64,000 nucleotides of DNA from Mangifera indica (GCF_011075055.1 NC_058149.1:1937001-2001000); one strand, 5' to 3'. Shown: positions 1 through 11,766, counted from the first letter of the stretch. Numbers and translations are program-made. Notes: generated from the letters alone by a model not told the origin.

Positions 1-264
1 TTCTTGTTGCATATCATGTTTCCATCTTAGGTCTTGAATAGCTTGGTTAAAATTCCTAAGTTCATCTAGGGAAGAAATAGAAGCTACAAAAACTCATAGT
101 CATATAATCACGAGTTTGAGATTTGAATTTCATGAGAAATACACAAGTGCATCTAGAAAAGTTATCAACAATTGTTAAAAAATAAGGTGTTCCACTTAAA
201 GAAGGCTAATTATATCGACCCCAAATATCCACATGAATAAGAACAAAACATTTTGATAATTATT

Positions 265-1058
265 TCCATTCTTTCCACAATGATCACATACCTTTTGATA
301 ATTATTTCCAGTTTGTTTGGTTTGTCCTCGTGAACGATCAGTCTTTGTTGCAAAGATTGCACCTTCAAATGTGGGTTACGGTTGTCGTCTTTGTGTGATT
401 GTTTGTTGTTCTTGCAAAGCTAAAGAAAATATCTTGCTTAAAGTTGGTGTTGGCTCCATGGATAAAGCGTTTGATCAAAGACAATCAAAATTACTATTCA
501 GTCTTAAAAATTGATATGTCTTTTCCATCTCTCAACATCGTTAATGATCTTTTGTGACATGACAGGTGCAAATTGGTATAGGATCACACATATGCAATTC
601 CTCCCACAAGGTTTTAAATTTGGTGAAATATTGAGTCAACAATTCATCGTCTCCTTGGACCAAATTCAAGAATCCCTTTTGAATTTTGTATAGGCAGGGG
701 GCATTGCTTTGCTCTTATCTCTCACAAAGCTCATTCCATATATTGCAAGCAATCTCTGCATATTAAACATTCTCTTGGATTTCTTTTCCCAAAGAATTTC
801 TAAACCACGCATGCACCATCGTTTTATTTTTTTCCATCGTTGAAAATCTCTCAAGGTATTGTTTGGCTGAGGCAAACTTCCATTAATGAAGTTGCCCTTC
901 CCTTTTGCATATAAAGTTGTCTCCATCGAACTCTTCCATGCTGCAAAATTGTCACTGTTATAAGATGTTGGTACAAAGATTAGGCTTGGATGATCTAAAG
1001 GATACAGAAGGTATAGAGAATCATTTATCTCGTTTGTCGTGATACTGGCTAAAAACAA
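265..1058 (-). pseudogene. Decayed copia gag (UBN2/gag-type with zinc-knuckle trace)
   Basis: The first 130 codons (1058 downward) are open and include a copia-like N-terminal region with HPSLIFVPTSYNSDNFAAWK and FINGSLPQP, the classic start of copia gag. Further on, broken frames still read like QYFTKFKTLWEEL and CDHCGKNG, the latter at about 290-267 being the zinc knuckle. Stops and frameshifts separate these blocks, so no functional protein is expected. The zinc-knuckle end is flanked by a direct repeat (250-267 and 293-310) of TTTTGATAATTATTTCCA, suggesting rearrangement by short homology. Confidence 0.8.
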
Positions 1059-1091
1059 TGACTTGTATTGGTTTGTATTTTATATGAGGTA

Positions 1092-1104
1092 GGCTCTGAT
1101 ACTA
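1092..1104 (-). other. Primer-binding site for initiator tRNA-Met
   Basis: On the minus strand this reads TAGTATCAGAGCC, one change from the TGGTATCAGAGCC typical of plant copia elements. It sits directly after the LTR end, which fixes the orientation of the element. Confidence 0.85.
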
Positions 1105-1427
1105 TGAGAAAAAATAATATTTGATAAAACTTTCAACTTATGCATTCCAATATTGTGTAAGATTATAAACAATGGAGATACCTCCTAATAAGGAAGAAAA
1201 AATATACAATGAGATAATTAAACTGTTAAATAAAGGTCTTATAATATGTATAAGGTAACTAACATATTTGAGTTTATTGATTCATATCAATTAGATTATT
1301 TAGTCATATCAATTATACTAATTAAAATATTTGATCTATCAACTCAATATATTAACTGTATCGATTAAAATATTTGACACATTAAAATATTTGACATATC
1401 AACTCAATATGTCAATGTATATTCTCA
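1105..1427 (-). repeat. Copia LTR (5' LTR of the relic)
   Basis: The 323-bp segment begins TGAGAA and ends TTCTCA on the plus strand, the short terminal inverted repeat expected of an LTR (TG...CA). It abuts the primer-binding site exactly. It contains internal near-repeats around ATTAAAATATTTGA. The far boundary is inferred from the inverted repeat because no partner LTR is in the window. Confidence 0.75.
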
Positions 1428-2258
1428 ACCAAAAAAAACTTGAGTTTTCTAGTTATGGTTTTGACAGTGGTAGTCATAATCATCTTCATCAAGTTTTGTT
1501 TCAATGAATTAATGTTGAAAGCTACCTACATTGCCTTACTGAAGATGAATACCTGTTATTATTATGAGAGATCGAGACTTGCACGTGTGTGGCGTTCAAT
1601 TGGATTTAGAGCCCATTGAAGAAAGTGATTTGTGACAACGGTCAATGGCACACGGTTGCACAGAAATGTGTCACCTCAATCTTTGTCTTGGCTAGGCTGG
1701 TTTGTTGGCCGCTTTCTGTACAACCCATGTTCGATGAAACAAGGAAGAACGGACATTAACACGCAAAGCTTTATTTCATTGTCGTCTCTTTGAGTTTAAT
1801 CCAATCCACAAATGCATGGCATTGCATTTATCACAACAGCTAGCGTCGTTATTTCTATTAAGACCATATATTTTCTCTAAATTTTTGTACAGTCCATGTT
1901 ATTTTAATGGGATTTTTCTTCAGTCTTGATTGTGTTTGTATGTGAAAAGCTTCTAACTATACTAGATTACACAAAAGAAAATCAGCTAACTCAAGAGAAT
2001 TTCTTCATAATACCTTGATTTTTCATTAAAAATGAGATTAGAGTTTATAAATCTTTTTATGCACAATACAAAATTGCCAAAATACAATAGTTGTCAGATG
2101 TAACAATAATCGTTAATTTCTAACTGAAAAAAATAACTAACTTAATTACAGATCTTGGTAACATCAACCACCGGTACAATATCTCCTGCAATTTAGGTTT
2201 CGATTGTAAGAAGCATCCAAATTTATACAAAGTAAAATATCTCCTACAATAAAACAAC

Positions 2259-2312
<54 letters not shown>

Positions 2313-2354
2313 CGTACAACGTGTTTTACAAATTTTTGTGTATATATAAATAAC
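1428..2354. other. Non-coding stretch, no gene recognised
   Basis: About 900 bp between the copia LTR and the first MITE. It is less AT-rich around 1560-1830 but has no ORF or motif that I recognise. The only clear feature is the AT microsatellite near 2263. Confidence 0.5.
2263..2310. repeat. (AT)24 microsatellite
   Basis: Uninterrupted AT dinucleotide run of 48 bases. Confidence 0.97.
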
Positions 2355-2520
2355 AAACTTATGTACACCCAATTTTAAATATTCAAACGGATATCTAAAT
2401 TACATGTCAATATATAAATGAGTAATTTTGAATTAATGATAAAATAATACTTGATTATATGATGATATATCATCTAAATATTTAATTGAATATTCAAAAC
2501 TAGATACACATAATATTATT
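2355..2520. repeat. Hairpin MITE family copy a
   Basis: Two arms carrying the family signatures (TTTTAAATATTCAA ... TTGAATATTCAAAACTAG) fold around a central TTTTGAATTAATGATAAAAT. The right end is ACACATAATATTATT, the usual family terminus. Confidence 0.75.
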
Positions 2521-3002
2521 CGTATTTAAATATTAGGGCTATGATTAATGACCTTTTTTTTGCACAATTTTTGAGCCGTTAGATTAAAAACTTTACATGG
2601 CTGAAACTGAATCTAAATTATGTTATTTTACAAGTTCATTAGATGTTCAAGATGCTTGAACTCTCAGCCATCCAAAATATATCTGATAGTTATATAAAAA
2701 AAAATTTCAATATTATTAATGGTACTTTTGAGTAGAAACTTCCTCTGTAATCCAACCCTAAATTAGGCACAATCAACTTCCTTATCTTCCAGTTGTCTTA
2801 ATTTGTCAATTTTCTACTTTCCAAATTCTAAAATTATGGCTTGCATGTTTTTATTTGCTTAAAAATCCAATAATGTCACCAACCTGAATTCAATTGGGAT
2901 ATCGACCTTTAAACTTCCAGCAATGCTTCTCATTGAAAAATTAAGTGCAATGATTTGCACTTAATTGACTAACACCTACTTGGCTAATCCAATTATTCAA
3001 AA

Positions 3003-3138
3003 ATAATAATATAACTAGGTGCATTCAATCTTAATTATTTGATTGAATATTCAAATAATTTATTATCATATAATTAAATAATTTTAAATTAAAAATAAAA
3101 TAATATTTAATCACGTAATAATATATAATTTAAATATT
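3003..3138. repeat. Hairpin MITE copy b, split by a later insertion
   Basis: The left arm and the centre (TTTTAAATTAAAAATAAAAT) are present and stop at TTAAATATT (3130-3138). The same 9-mer recurs at 3944-3952 and is followed by the MITE continuation TTATTAGATATT, so the right arm was displaced by the element at 3139-3943. Confidence 0.7.
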
Positions 3139-3943
3139 GGTCGGAGGACTTATTCCCACCCAAGTTTAGATACATTTTAAAAGTCATATCCACAAAATTT
3201 AAAAACACAAAGTCTTATTCATGTGCTAACTGTCATTAAAATTTTCTCTTAGAAGCAAAGATAAAATCATTATTTTACTAATAATATTAAAAAATATAAA
3301 ATCTATTTTTGCAGTAAAATTTTAAAAATTAACAACTTCACCCCTAGCTAAAGTATTCTAACTTTCAAAAGTAACATTTCCTCCCCTCAAAAAAACCTAG
3401 GGTTTATTTTCTAGTTGCTCTTTGACCATCAGAGACGACGCTTTAACACACAAATTTCTGACCACCTTTCATCTCTCCTGTGTTTCTAGGAGATGCGACG
3501 AAGATGTGTCGTCGACTCTATCAATTCTTCTAGAATAGACGAAGTCTTCATCAATTCTAGACAAATCGACGAAGATGAGCATCTTTGTTGATTTTTTTTT
3601 AAATCGATGACGTCTTCTTACTTCAGAGAGTGAAGATCTGGTGATCAGAGATGGTAAGTTAAAATACAATCATAAGTGACCTAAGATGATGGTTATAGAA
3701 CGTTTGAAAAAAAACCTTAAGTTTTGAAGGGAGAGAGAGAATGTTACTTTTAAAAGTTAAAAAACTTTAGATAGAAATGAAGTTGTTATTTTTTAAAATT
3801 TTGAAAAAAAAACATATAAAATTTTTTTTTAATATTATTAATAAAATAATAATTTTACTTTTATCTCAAATAATAAATTTTAATAATAATTAATTTATAA
3901 ATAAGATTTTAAATTTTTTAAATTTTATAAATATGATGTACAC
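3139..3943. mobile_element. Long-inverted-repeat (MULE-like) element A
   Basis: The left end is GGTCGGAGGACTTATTCCCA. Arms of about 230-250 bp (3139-3390 and roughly 3715-3943) are reverse complements at moderate identity; for example TAATAATATTAAAAAATA and AACAACTTCA on the left match the reverse complement on the right. The less AT-rich core (3391-3714) carries repeated CGACGAAGATG-type motifs and shares segments with element B. A 9-bp target duplication TTAAATATT flanks it, a size typical of Mutator-like elements. There is no transposase ORF, so it is non-autonomous. The right arm lacks the outer 30 or so bases of the left terminus. Superfamily assignment is inference. Confidence 0.7.
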
Positions 3944-3952
3944 TTAAATATT

Positions 3953-4500
3953 TTATTAGATATTGGTATCATTGCTTTTCAAAAAATTATACAGGAAATT
4001 AATGTTACATTAATGGTGGTTCAGTTGTTTTTAGGTCATGTCGGCAGCAGTCGGCAAATTTTGATTGGATTTTGCCCAAACAAAGGCTTGCCCAGCATAC
4101 CTTTTTGAAGATTAATCAGATGAAAAGTGCATGGTTTAAACTGTTCGATATCGATCGGCAGAGTTCACAGGAAAAGTTTGATTTTACTTCTTATCTCCAA
4201 GAATCTTTTAATGATTTGTAATCCTTTCAGTTTTATTGATTGATGGATGGATGGAAACATTCCACTTCTCACTATTCACATTGAATTTAATCACGTCGAG
4301 AGTAAAATTTTTACATTTTTGTAATGAGTCCAATCAAGGACCAGCTCAAAATTAAAATTATAATCCAACTGGTAAGTTAGGATTTCAGTGTGAGTTTAAT
4401 TTGTTCGAATCAATATGAACTCTTATTTAGACCAGTTTTATTGTCGTTTGACCAAAATTTGTATACATTTTAATTTCATTTTCAAAGTGCCGTAATAATG
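3953..4500. other. Non-coding stretch upstream of small bHLH gene
   Basis: Begins with the displaced MITE tail and continues as ordinary AT-rich DNA with no coding signal. It includes a short tandem GATTGATGGATGGATGG tract near 4238. Confidence 0.45.
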
Positions 4501-4672
4501 GTATAATAAAATTATGTATATATAATTTTAAATATTTAATTAGATATTTAGATTATGTATTATTATATAATTGAATGATTTTGAATTAAAAATAAAATAA
4601 CATAAAATTATATAATGATATACCTGAATATTCAATTATATGCTCAAAATTAAATGTATATAATATTATTGT
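4501..4672. repeat. Hairpin MITE copy c, promoter-proximal
   Basis: One of the best copies: left arm AAATTATGTATATATAATTT, centre TTTTGAATTAAAAATAAAAT, right arm ending AAATGTATATAATATTATTG. It ends about 75 bp before the TATA box of the bHLH gene at 4815, so it lies in that gene's proximal promoter. Confidence 0.85.
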
Positions 4673-4748
4673 ATAAATATTATTTTATTATACATTCGTG
4701 TGCACTTTCACCCATGTGCGAATGTTTCTTTCTGATGCATATATTGCC

Positions 4749-4756
4749 TATAAAAG
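4749..4756 (+). promoter_or_regulatory. TATA box of the small bHLH gene
   Basis: TATAAAAG, 59 bp before the ATG at 4815. Transcription should start near 4780, leaving a leader of about 35 bases. This rules out translation starts upstream of the box. Confidence 0.7.
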
Positions 4757-4814
4757 CCATCTCCTTGATCATAATAAACCAATTCGTTTTTCTTTCATTA
4801 ATCTCTGCATCATA

Positions 4815-5057
4815 ATGAGATCAAGGAGGTCTCTCCGTTTGAGAAGAAAGAAAGCAGGAGTGATGAATCATAAGGCTTCTCAAACTTCATCAACTCAAAG
4901 GAAGATTAAGCAGCTTCAAAGGATCGTTAATATTAATCCTGGCAGCAGCCAAGAAATGGACATGGAGACTTTGTTTCAAAGAGTTGCTGATTACATCTTT
5001 TCACTGCAAGTTAAAGTGAGTTTGCTCCAGAAATTATCTGATTTTTATGATGTTTAG
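4815..5057 (+). CDS. Atypical bHLH protein, 80 aa (UPBEAT1/PAR/IBH1 type)
   Basis: A small single-exon gene. Residues 1-20 are strongly basic (RSRRSLRLRRKK). Residues 28-38 (RKIKQLQRIV) form helix 1, the loop contains NPGSSQEMD, and residues 51-72 (ETLFQRVADYIFSLQVKVSL) form helix 2. The Glu/Arg pattern needed for E-box binding is absent, as in the non-canonical plant bHLH group that includes UPBEAT1, PAR1/2 and IBH1. The Met-Asp-x-x-x-LF-Q-x-x-A-D-Y-I pattern in helix 2 looks closest to UPBEAT1-like proteins. Such proteins work in the nucleus, either by dimerising with and blocking other bHLHs or, for UPBEAT1, by repressing peroxidase genes in the root. The ATG at 4815 is chosen because the frame upstream runs past the TATA box without a credible ATG. 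A related gene lies at 23950-23699. Family membership is firm; the exact orthologue is not. Confidence 0.75.
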   Translation: MRSRRSLRLRRKKAGVMNHKASQTSSTQRKIKQLQRIVNINPGSSQEMDMETLFQRVADYIFSLQVKVSLLQKLSDFYDV

Positions 5058-6132
5058 AGACATCTTGGTTGCATCTTGTTTTGATAAGATTTTATTAAGT
5101 GGTATGTTCATGCAATTATATTAAATAAATAAGTTCGCCTATGAAGAGAGAAGGCAAAGGCGTAAAGATCTCTTTCTCTTTCATCTTCACAAATCAGGGT
5201 GGATTTGATTTGAATTGTTCAAGTTTGAATCGATATTCAATTCGAGCAAACTAAGTTTGAGTAGAGTAGTTGTAGTTCAACTCAATCATGTTGTTGAAAA
5301 TTTGTTGGTAAATTCATCTTTTCCAGTAATTTTTCTTTTTCTTTAACTTTTTACTTTCTAATAACCTAATTTATTTTTCTCTAACAACCTTTTTTCTTTT
5401 TATTCTTCCATAGTTTTCTAGAGACTTTTCCAATGATTGCATCACCAATCAAGTGAATCGAATCTTATTTCGAATTCGAATTGAGCTCGCTAACCTTGTT
5501 TGGGTTAGATCTGGCTCAAATTCACCCATATTTACAAGTTGAGAAGGGTTCATAACTATAATATTATTAACTAGTGATTAGATTAATACGTATACGTTAA
5601 GAAATTATTAATAATCTATTTTATCTTTACTGATATTATTTAAAATTTTGAGATAATTAGATGGTTTTCAATACTGTTTATTTTATCAGCATCTTTCTAA
5701 TAATATTATGCATTTAACTTAAATAAGGTCAAGTTTAAGTGATCTCAAACTTAATTCAAGTTAAATCTATCCGTAATTTTGAGATTAGGTATACGAACAG
5801 TCAAATTTACCACCGCAAATTTTTATTTTATATATTCATTTTGGAAAGTGGGAAACATTCAAAACGATAAGTACAAGAAGATTAATTAATTGCAACTAAC
5901 GAATTATAAATTGTTAATGGTAGGGCTACCTGCATGCAAAACATGATACTGTAAAATTTGGTAGTTGAATGCATCTATCAAACTCCAATTATTTTGCAGT
6001 TGTATCGAAGCTTGGACTGAGAACGACAACCCTAAAGTGTTTTTTGGTTTTTTCCATTCCAAGTCAAAGCCAATCTTATTATAAATCTCATATGTGTCGA
6101 TGAACATATATACGGTCAATAAAATATATTTA
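5058..6132. other. Non-coding stretch after the small bHLH gene
   Basis: No gene recognised. 5200-5530 is rich in TTGAATTCGAGCTC-like words, a dispersed repeat style seen in many intergenic parts of this window (7560-8000, 9420-9500, 32640-32960, 33290-33850, 48340-48660, 49290-49520, 61060-61190). Its element class is unknown to me. Confidence 0.4.
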
Positions 6133-6186
6133 ATAAAATTATATGTATTTAATTTTAAATATCTAATTAAATATACAGTTTACGTG

Positions 6187-6244
<58 letters not shown>

Positions 6245-6312
6245 AATCATATGATAACATATCATTTAGATATCCAATTAGATATTTAAAACTAAACGTA
6301 CATAACATTGTT
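6133..6312. repeat. Hairpin MITE copy d with internal TA microsatellite
   Basis: Left arm TTATATGTATTTAATTTTAA and right arm ATTTAAAACTAAACGTACAT are intact, but the usual centre has been replaced by a TA run (6188-6242). Confidence 0.75.
6188..6242. repeat. (TA)n microsatellite inside MITE d
   Basis: About 55 bases of pure TA, located where the loop of the hairpin should be. Confidence 0.95.
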
Positions 6313-6449
6313 TATATATTTTTGTTCACAGGTTGTTACAATTTTTAGTCAAAATTAAATAAAAATCAATGATTTTTTATTGAACTTTGAACCTTTTGGC
6401 GGCTTAAATTTATACCAAGATGCGTGTAACAATATGATATTACATTATC

Positions 6450-6538
6450 ATTTGTTATGTGTTATCATATGATTGATATTGAATGCACATATTAAATATT
6501 GAATTAGGTTTTTAAAACTAGATAAATATAATATATAT
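6450..6538. repeat. Hairpin MITE copy e, partial
   Basis: Only one degraded arm is recognisable (TGTGTTATCATATGATTGAT through AAACTAGATAAATATAATAT). Confidence 0.4.
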
Positions 6539-8370
6539 TTTTTTTATAACCAAAGACTCATCCATATTTATTTGATAGGTAAACCCGAGGTACAGTGTTA
6601 AACATATAATCACTGTACTAGATAAATCAAGGTTTCACAAACATAACTAAACTCAAATCAGATAAACATAATATTATTTGTATATTTTATTGTTAAAAAA
6701 TTTTAATCCAAATTAATTAAAGATGATGATTTGTAATTGAGCCTCTTGACAAATTAATTTTCTAAGTTTATCACATGAAATCTTCATAAGACCCAACTTA
6801 TAAATGGTAAGGTCTATAATTAAACTTTTTATTATGAAATTATTTAATTTGTATAAATTATCGATAATTATATCATTCACGTATATGGTATAAATTAATC
6901 TTATATTAACATAAATTTTTTTATAACCATATGAGAGATTAATTATTATCATATAGATAGTACTATAACTGTACCATTCTACAAATATTCATATAATAAA
7001 TTCAATCTGATTAATCGATCAAAATTGAATTTGATATAACTAATTAGTTATATTGACACATAAGAGGAACGACAAAATAAAATTTAATTCAATGAGGTAA
7101 AATTATCAATCAATCATTTGAATTTGGAACGAAATTAATTAAAATTTCCAACTTCGTACCTCGTTACTAGGAAGGAAGAGTTACCTTTTGACAAGTGGGC
7201 AATCAAACCAAGAATATGAAAAGCTTTAGTCAACAGGGAAGGTCAATTATTCAATAATTAGTCAATTTCGAAAATAACAATGTCGAAAAAGGTTATTTAA
7301 ATATTATTATTATTATTATAATACAAATTAATCTCATTATAAAAATTTATAATTTTGTTATTTAGAAAATATTATAATTATACATATGAAAATATTTAAT
7401 TTTATTTATCATTGTTTAATTATAATTCAAAGGTTATAACCATTAAAAACTTAACAACGTAGAGTATATTAAACCTTCTCATTTTAATTTTTCCTTCATC
7501 TTTCAAATTTTATTAAAACCCACTGTTGGTATGATATAATGATGGTTGGATCCATTTGAATTGCAATTCAACCTTAGAAAAAAATACAAATAAGTCAAGT
7601 CAAATTGAGTTAAGTATTGTTTGACTTGAGTTAAATTCGATTATATTATTATATAGCTTGAATTAGTAAGGTCTTAAATCGAGCTTAAGGCAAAAATGTT
7701 TAACTTCAGTTCAACTAAAACAATTACATTCAAACCATTTAACTTATATATTTATTATTTACTATCTATATTCAAAATTAGGAAATATAATCTTAGAGAT
7801 ATAATTACAAGACTTTAAATTTTTAAAGATTTGTTGATATCTTACTCTAGTTAAGTTATGAGCTTGCAAATTTATTGAGACAACCAATAATAAATTCAAG
7901 TTTAATTCAACAATAATTAAATCGAGTTAAGCTAACTTAACTTAAACTGGGTTAAAACGATTTTTAATCATAACCCGATTTGAATTTAAAATTTAATACG
8001 AGTTTGAAACTTTGACTCAACCAACATATAACAATATTTTTGTGACAATTAGGAATAATAGCGTGTTTGGTGAAAATGGGAATACCATGGATTCATAATA
8101 ATAATAATAATAATATAGTTAAATTTGATAATTACAAATCGTCAAAATAAAAAATCAGAAAAGAAGAAATCAAATCAGAAGATTGGTGAAAAAATTAAGG
8201 AAAATAAGGTGATGATTGAAGGGTGAGTTGGTGTAAAGCTTTTCAAGGACAAGATAGGGTCCCATCCATGTGTTAACATGTGTCTGCGTACATATGTCAC
8301 GTGCATGCATGCGTGCACCTCCCTCCCTTATTTAATGTCATTATTATTTTGTACCCTGTTGAAACCACAG
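6539..8370. other. Non-coding AT-rich stretch
   Basis: No gene seen. It contains short ATT repeats (around 7303 and 8095), one tract of TTGAGTTAAG-like words (7560-8000) and, near its end, the RY/G-box palindrome at 8298-8317. Confidence 0.4.
8298..8317. other. G-box plus RY palindromic cluster
   Basis: CACGTGCATGCATGCGTGCA combines a CACGTG G-box with overlapping CATGCA RY motifs in a near-palindrome. In plants these motifs bind bZIP/bHLH and B3 factors. No gene starts close by, so a regulatory role is unproven. Confidence 0.3.
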
Positions 8371-8490
8371 TAAAATTATGTGTAAATTTTTTTATATTAA
8401 ATATTATTTTATTTTAAATTTAAAATTATTTAATTATATAATAATATATTATTATTTATACATAAAATTACATATATATATAATATAACT
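8371..8490. repeat. Hairpin MITE, AT-richer subfamily, partial
   Basis: Arms TAAAATTATGTGTAA and the reverse complement of CATAAAATTACATATA flank a centre ATTTTATTTTAAATTTAAAA. It resembles the fuller copy at 47731-47900. Confidence 0.5.
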
Positions 8491-9208
8491 CTTAAATGTA
8501 TAATATCATATTTATAAAAATACAAATTAAAACTACACAAGAATAAGTATATGATCTCACATAAGAAGATAAAAATGAGTGGTATTTCTTATGTAATGGT
8601 GACGCTTTGTATAATTAATAAGAAAAATATAGTAACGAATAAAAGATGGTTTTTATATGATTCACTCTATTGTTTGGAAGTTTATATCTATATTATAACC
8701 ACACTTTGATAGAATAAATATAAAATATTATAAATGAGTTATCGAAAGAGTTTTCGAAATGATTTTCTACCCCTATACAATCATTTGTTTATATAGAAGT
8801 ACGAGATTAGATTCGATAAGAATTATATTAATATGATATTTTGATAAAATTAGGAGATAAAGACGTCATAATAATAATAATCTCATATAAATCCAAAATA
8901 AGGATAAAAGATTTTAAGGGTACAAGAGAATTGTTAATATTCATTTTTCCCCTTGTTTTTTTATGAGAAGCAATTGTACATTAATGAAGTTTGACCCAAA
9001 AGATTAAATTATGTAAGTGGCAAGAGAGTCAATTTAAAGTAATGCCGTAAATTACGGAAGTCGACCCCCCATCCCAAAGGGCCCAAACCATCGCTTTCTT
9101 TATTTGTTATATATATATATATATTACACATGATTACATTAAATTATTTCACATAATACTGGTACAAATTGTTGAAAAAATAAAACTGTTTGATCTTTTA
9201 TATATATA
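8491..9208. other. Non-coding stretch
   Basis: No gene seen; a short TA run lies at about 9109-9124. Confidence 0.4.
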
Positions 9209-9385
9209 CAATAAAATTATATGTAAAAATAATAAACATAAATTTGTATAAAAACGATAATATATCACCATGTAATTGAGCGATTTTAAATTATAGATAA
9301 AATAATATTCAATCACATAGTGATATATTTTTATTAGTACATAAATTTGTAGTTATTATTTATGCACATAACATTATTATATAAG
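9209..9385. repeat. Hairpin MITE copy g
   Basis: Left ATAAAATTATATGTAAAAAT, centre GATTTTAAATTATAGATAAA, right TATGCACATAACATTATTAT. Confidence 0.65.
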
Positions 9386-10439
9386 TATTTCTTTCATTCT
9401 GAAAGTTAAAAAAGTTTTGTAATTAGATGTTTCAAGTTTAATTGTCAATTCAGTTCGTTCAAACTCTATATGAGAGTTTGAACTTGAACAATGGGTAAGC
9501 AAGACTATTGATCTCTAGTCATAAAAAGTGTTTGGCTTGATAAAATCAACTCGTATATTTAGAATAAATGATATCATTTTAATCAATTTAAAATAATATC
9601 GTTTTTGTGCTAATATTATATTATGTAAGAAAATAATAATAATATCATTTTGCGTAAAGTTAAAAAGACATTATCTTTCTCTAAATTTATCATCCTCGGC
9701 CTCAATTCACATTGGTCCAGGCTTATATCTATGATATCAAGTTCATATTAGTTTGAGCTCACATTCATTGATAAGACGATTATACTTTTTAATAATATGG
9801 GCGACTTCAATATTCATTGATCCTAAATATGTATATGAAACAATCAGCCTTATTTTAATTAGGCCACAAAGAAAATCTATAATATTTTGTAGTAGATTTA
9901 GACCGAATTGAATTTGAATGAAGATCAATTTGAACTTAACTAAAATTTAGAAAAACAATTCAAATTAATAAACAAAAATACTAAAAAAATAGAAGAATTA
10001 TCATCAAAAAAAGAAAAAAAAATTACTAACAAGATGAACTTTGGTGTCAACATCGATCTTGAGCTAAGTTTGATGAGTTGAAATTATTTTAGCTTGAATT
10101 CAAATTATTTAAATTGAATGTGAATTAAAGTTTGAACCAATTTAATTCGAATCCACTATTAATTAATGATATTCCAATTACACTATAATTAAGTTTTTGT
10201 ACCCAATAACATAAACTTTAATAAATAAATTCATTTCAAGGGTTTCTTGCCATTGCAATGAAAGGTCCCATTGTATCAAATGATAGAACAACAATGCCAA
10301 ATATTAAGTTAGAGTTACAAATATTGCGTAAGCTTTCAAGAATTGTTAAAAAGAGAAAAAGATTTGAGAGACAAAGTAGGCACTTGAAAAGAAGAAAATG
10401 CATGGCAAAGAAAAGGATTTGATACGCATACATTTAGGG
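9386..10439. other. Non-coding stretch
   Basis: No coding evidence. Contains TTTGAGCTCA-like dispersed words (9420-9500, 9950-10160). Confidence 0.4.
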
Positions 10440-10595
10440 TACTCAAATTATGTGTTATTATGAATATTTAATTAAATACTTATATGATGTGTTATTATGT
10501 GATTGAATATTGTTTTATTCTTAATTCAAAATCACTGAATTACATAATAATATATCATCTACGTATACAAAATTAGGTACATATAATTTTATTAC
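10440..10595. repeat. Hairpin MITE copy h
   Basis: The centre is in the opposite orientation (TTATTCTTAATTCAAAATCA) to most copies, with arms TATGTGTTATTATGAATATT and AAATTAGGTACATATAATTT. Confidence 0.65.
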
Positions 10596-11640
10596 TGAAC
10601 AAAAATACATAGTTAAAGTTAATTATTTATACATGTCTACAAGTAGACCTAAGTGTCCATATCTTCACACATTCTTCAAGATAGATGATTATGATTTGTT
10701 TTACAAAACTATGAATCTTAAAACAAGTCTAATTTCCTCTTAGAGCTTTAAAAAAACTCTACTTTCCTCTATGAGATTATTTATTAAAGTTTTTACAAAG
10801 ATTCTCTTATGTATTTTGTAATGCTTATGAGACAAGTTGAATCAAACCTAATCGGATCTCATACGAGCTCAAGCTTTATTCCGAATGTGACACAATGTTA
10901 AAGATGCATATTGCAACATTGTTTGAATCGTAATATTCACAAAACTAAGCATGTGAATTGACAATGCAACCATGGTGTTGCTTTCTTTAACAACTTTGGT
11001 CAATTTAATTAATTAACTTTTACATATAAGTAATGTAATGGGTTATATATATACAAATTATATATATGTTAATGCGGAAAAAAAGGTATATATATAAAGA
11101 TAAAATTATCTTAAAGTATATATAAATGGAAATTAATAAAACAAGTAATTGTTGAAGAAAATCAGAGGATTGAGGGAGGCCTCATAAGGGCAATACTTTT
11201 AAAACCCCCATGTGGAGACCATGTGGGGGACTTTTTTTTTTCAATAGCCAAAGCTCATGCCCTAGAATTTCTCATCATAGGACCCATTTTCTTTCTCAAC
11301 TTCTCCATATTTTCCGGATCCTGCCAATTCTTCCTTTCGCTTTCTTTTTTCTCTCTCTCTTTCTAGTGAGCATGTTGTCTATTCAAACACTAGAGCCCCC
11401 CCCTCCCCATTTAATTTCTTTACTTTTTTATTAATATTACCTTTTAATCTTTTTATGTGATATAATCATATGTTTATAAACGTTTGGTTCAATAAAACTT
11501 GGTCGAAAATTTCAGTTTAATGAAAAATAAGATTATATTATTTATATGTAATCCACCATAATATATTTTTTATCCTTTAAATCGCTATCTTAATAACAAT
11601 AAAAGGTTATTATAGGTTAAATGATTTTTTATTACAATAA
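10596..11640. other. Non-coding stretch
   Basis: No gene accepted. 11180-11440 is pyrimidine-rich and less AT-rich, and contains CCCCATGTGGAGACCATGTG, a near-palindrome. It has an open frame of about 70 codons starting from ATG at 11210, but the composition is CT-rich low-complexity sequence. Confidence 0.35.
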
Positions 11641-11766
11641 AAAATGTGTCATTGTGTGATTGAATAATTTTGAATTAAAAATAAAATATCATTTTATCAT
11701 ATAATAATACATTATTTATGTATCAATTAGATACTCAAAATTGAGTGTATATAATATTATTTTTCT
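11641..11766. repeat. Hairpin MITE copy i
   Basis: Centre TTTTGAATTAAAAATAAAAT and right arm ATACTCAAAATTGAGTGTAT with terminus ATAATATTAT; the left arm is shortened. Confidence 0.65.

Larger units (their letters stand above)
1..1427 (-). mobile_element. Ty1/copia retrotransposon relic, internally deleted, cut by left window edge
   Basis: Read on the minus strand, the order is LTR (1427-1105), primer-binding site (1104-1092), gag (about 1058-265), an integrase scrap (about 235-120) and then a scrap resembling the start of reverse transcriptase (about 60-1). Gag-type sequence, a CCHC-like zinc-knuckle trace and an integrase stretch reading like YFLTIVDNFSRCTCVF are all visible but interrupted by stops and frame changes. 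Protease, most of integrase and most of RT are missing, so this is a deletion derivative and not an autonomous element. The second LTR, if present, lies outside the window. Confidence 0.88.

Noticed and set aside
4698..4814. Longer N-terminus of the small bHLH frame
   Set aside because: It begins at GTG and extends across the TATA box at 4749, so the ATG at 4815 is used.
9743..10433. Minus-strand frames of about 60 codons
   Set aside because: AT-rich chance frames without homology, promoter or splice context.
11210..11434. 74-codon plus frame in CT-rich DNA
   Set aside because: Pyrimidine-rich low complexity gives Phe/Leu/Ser/Pro-rich translation; no family.
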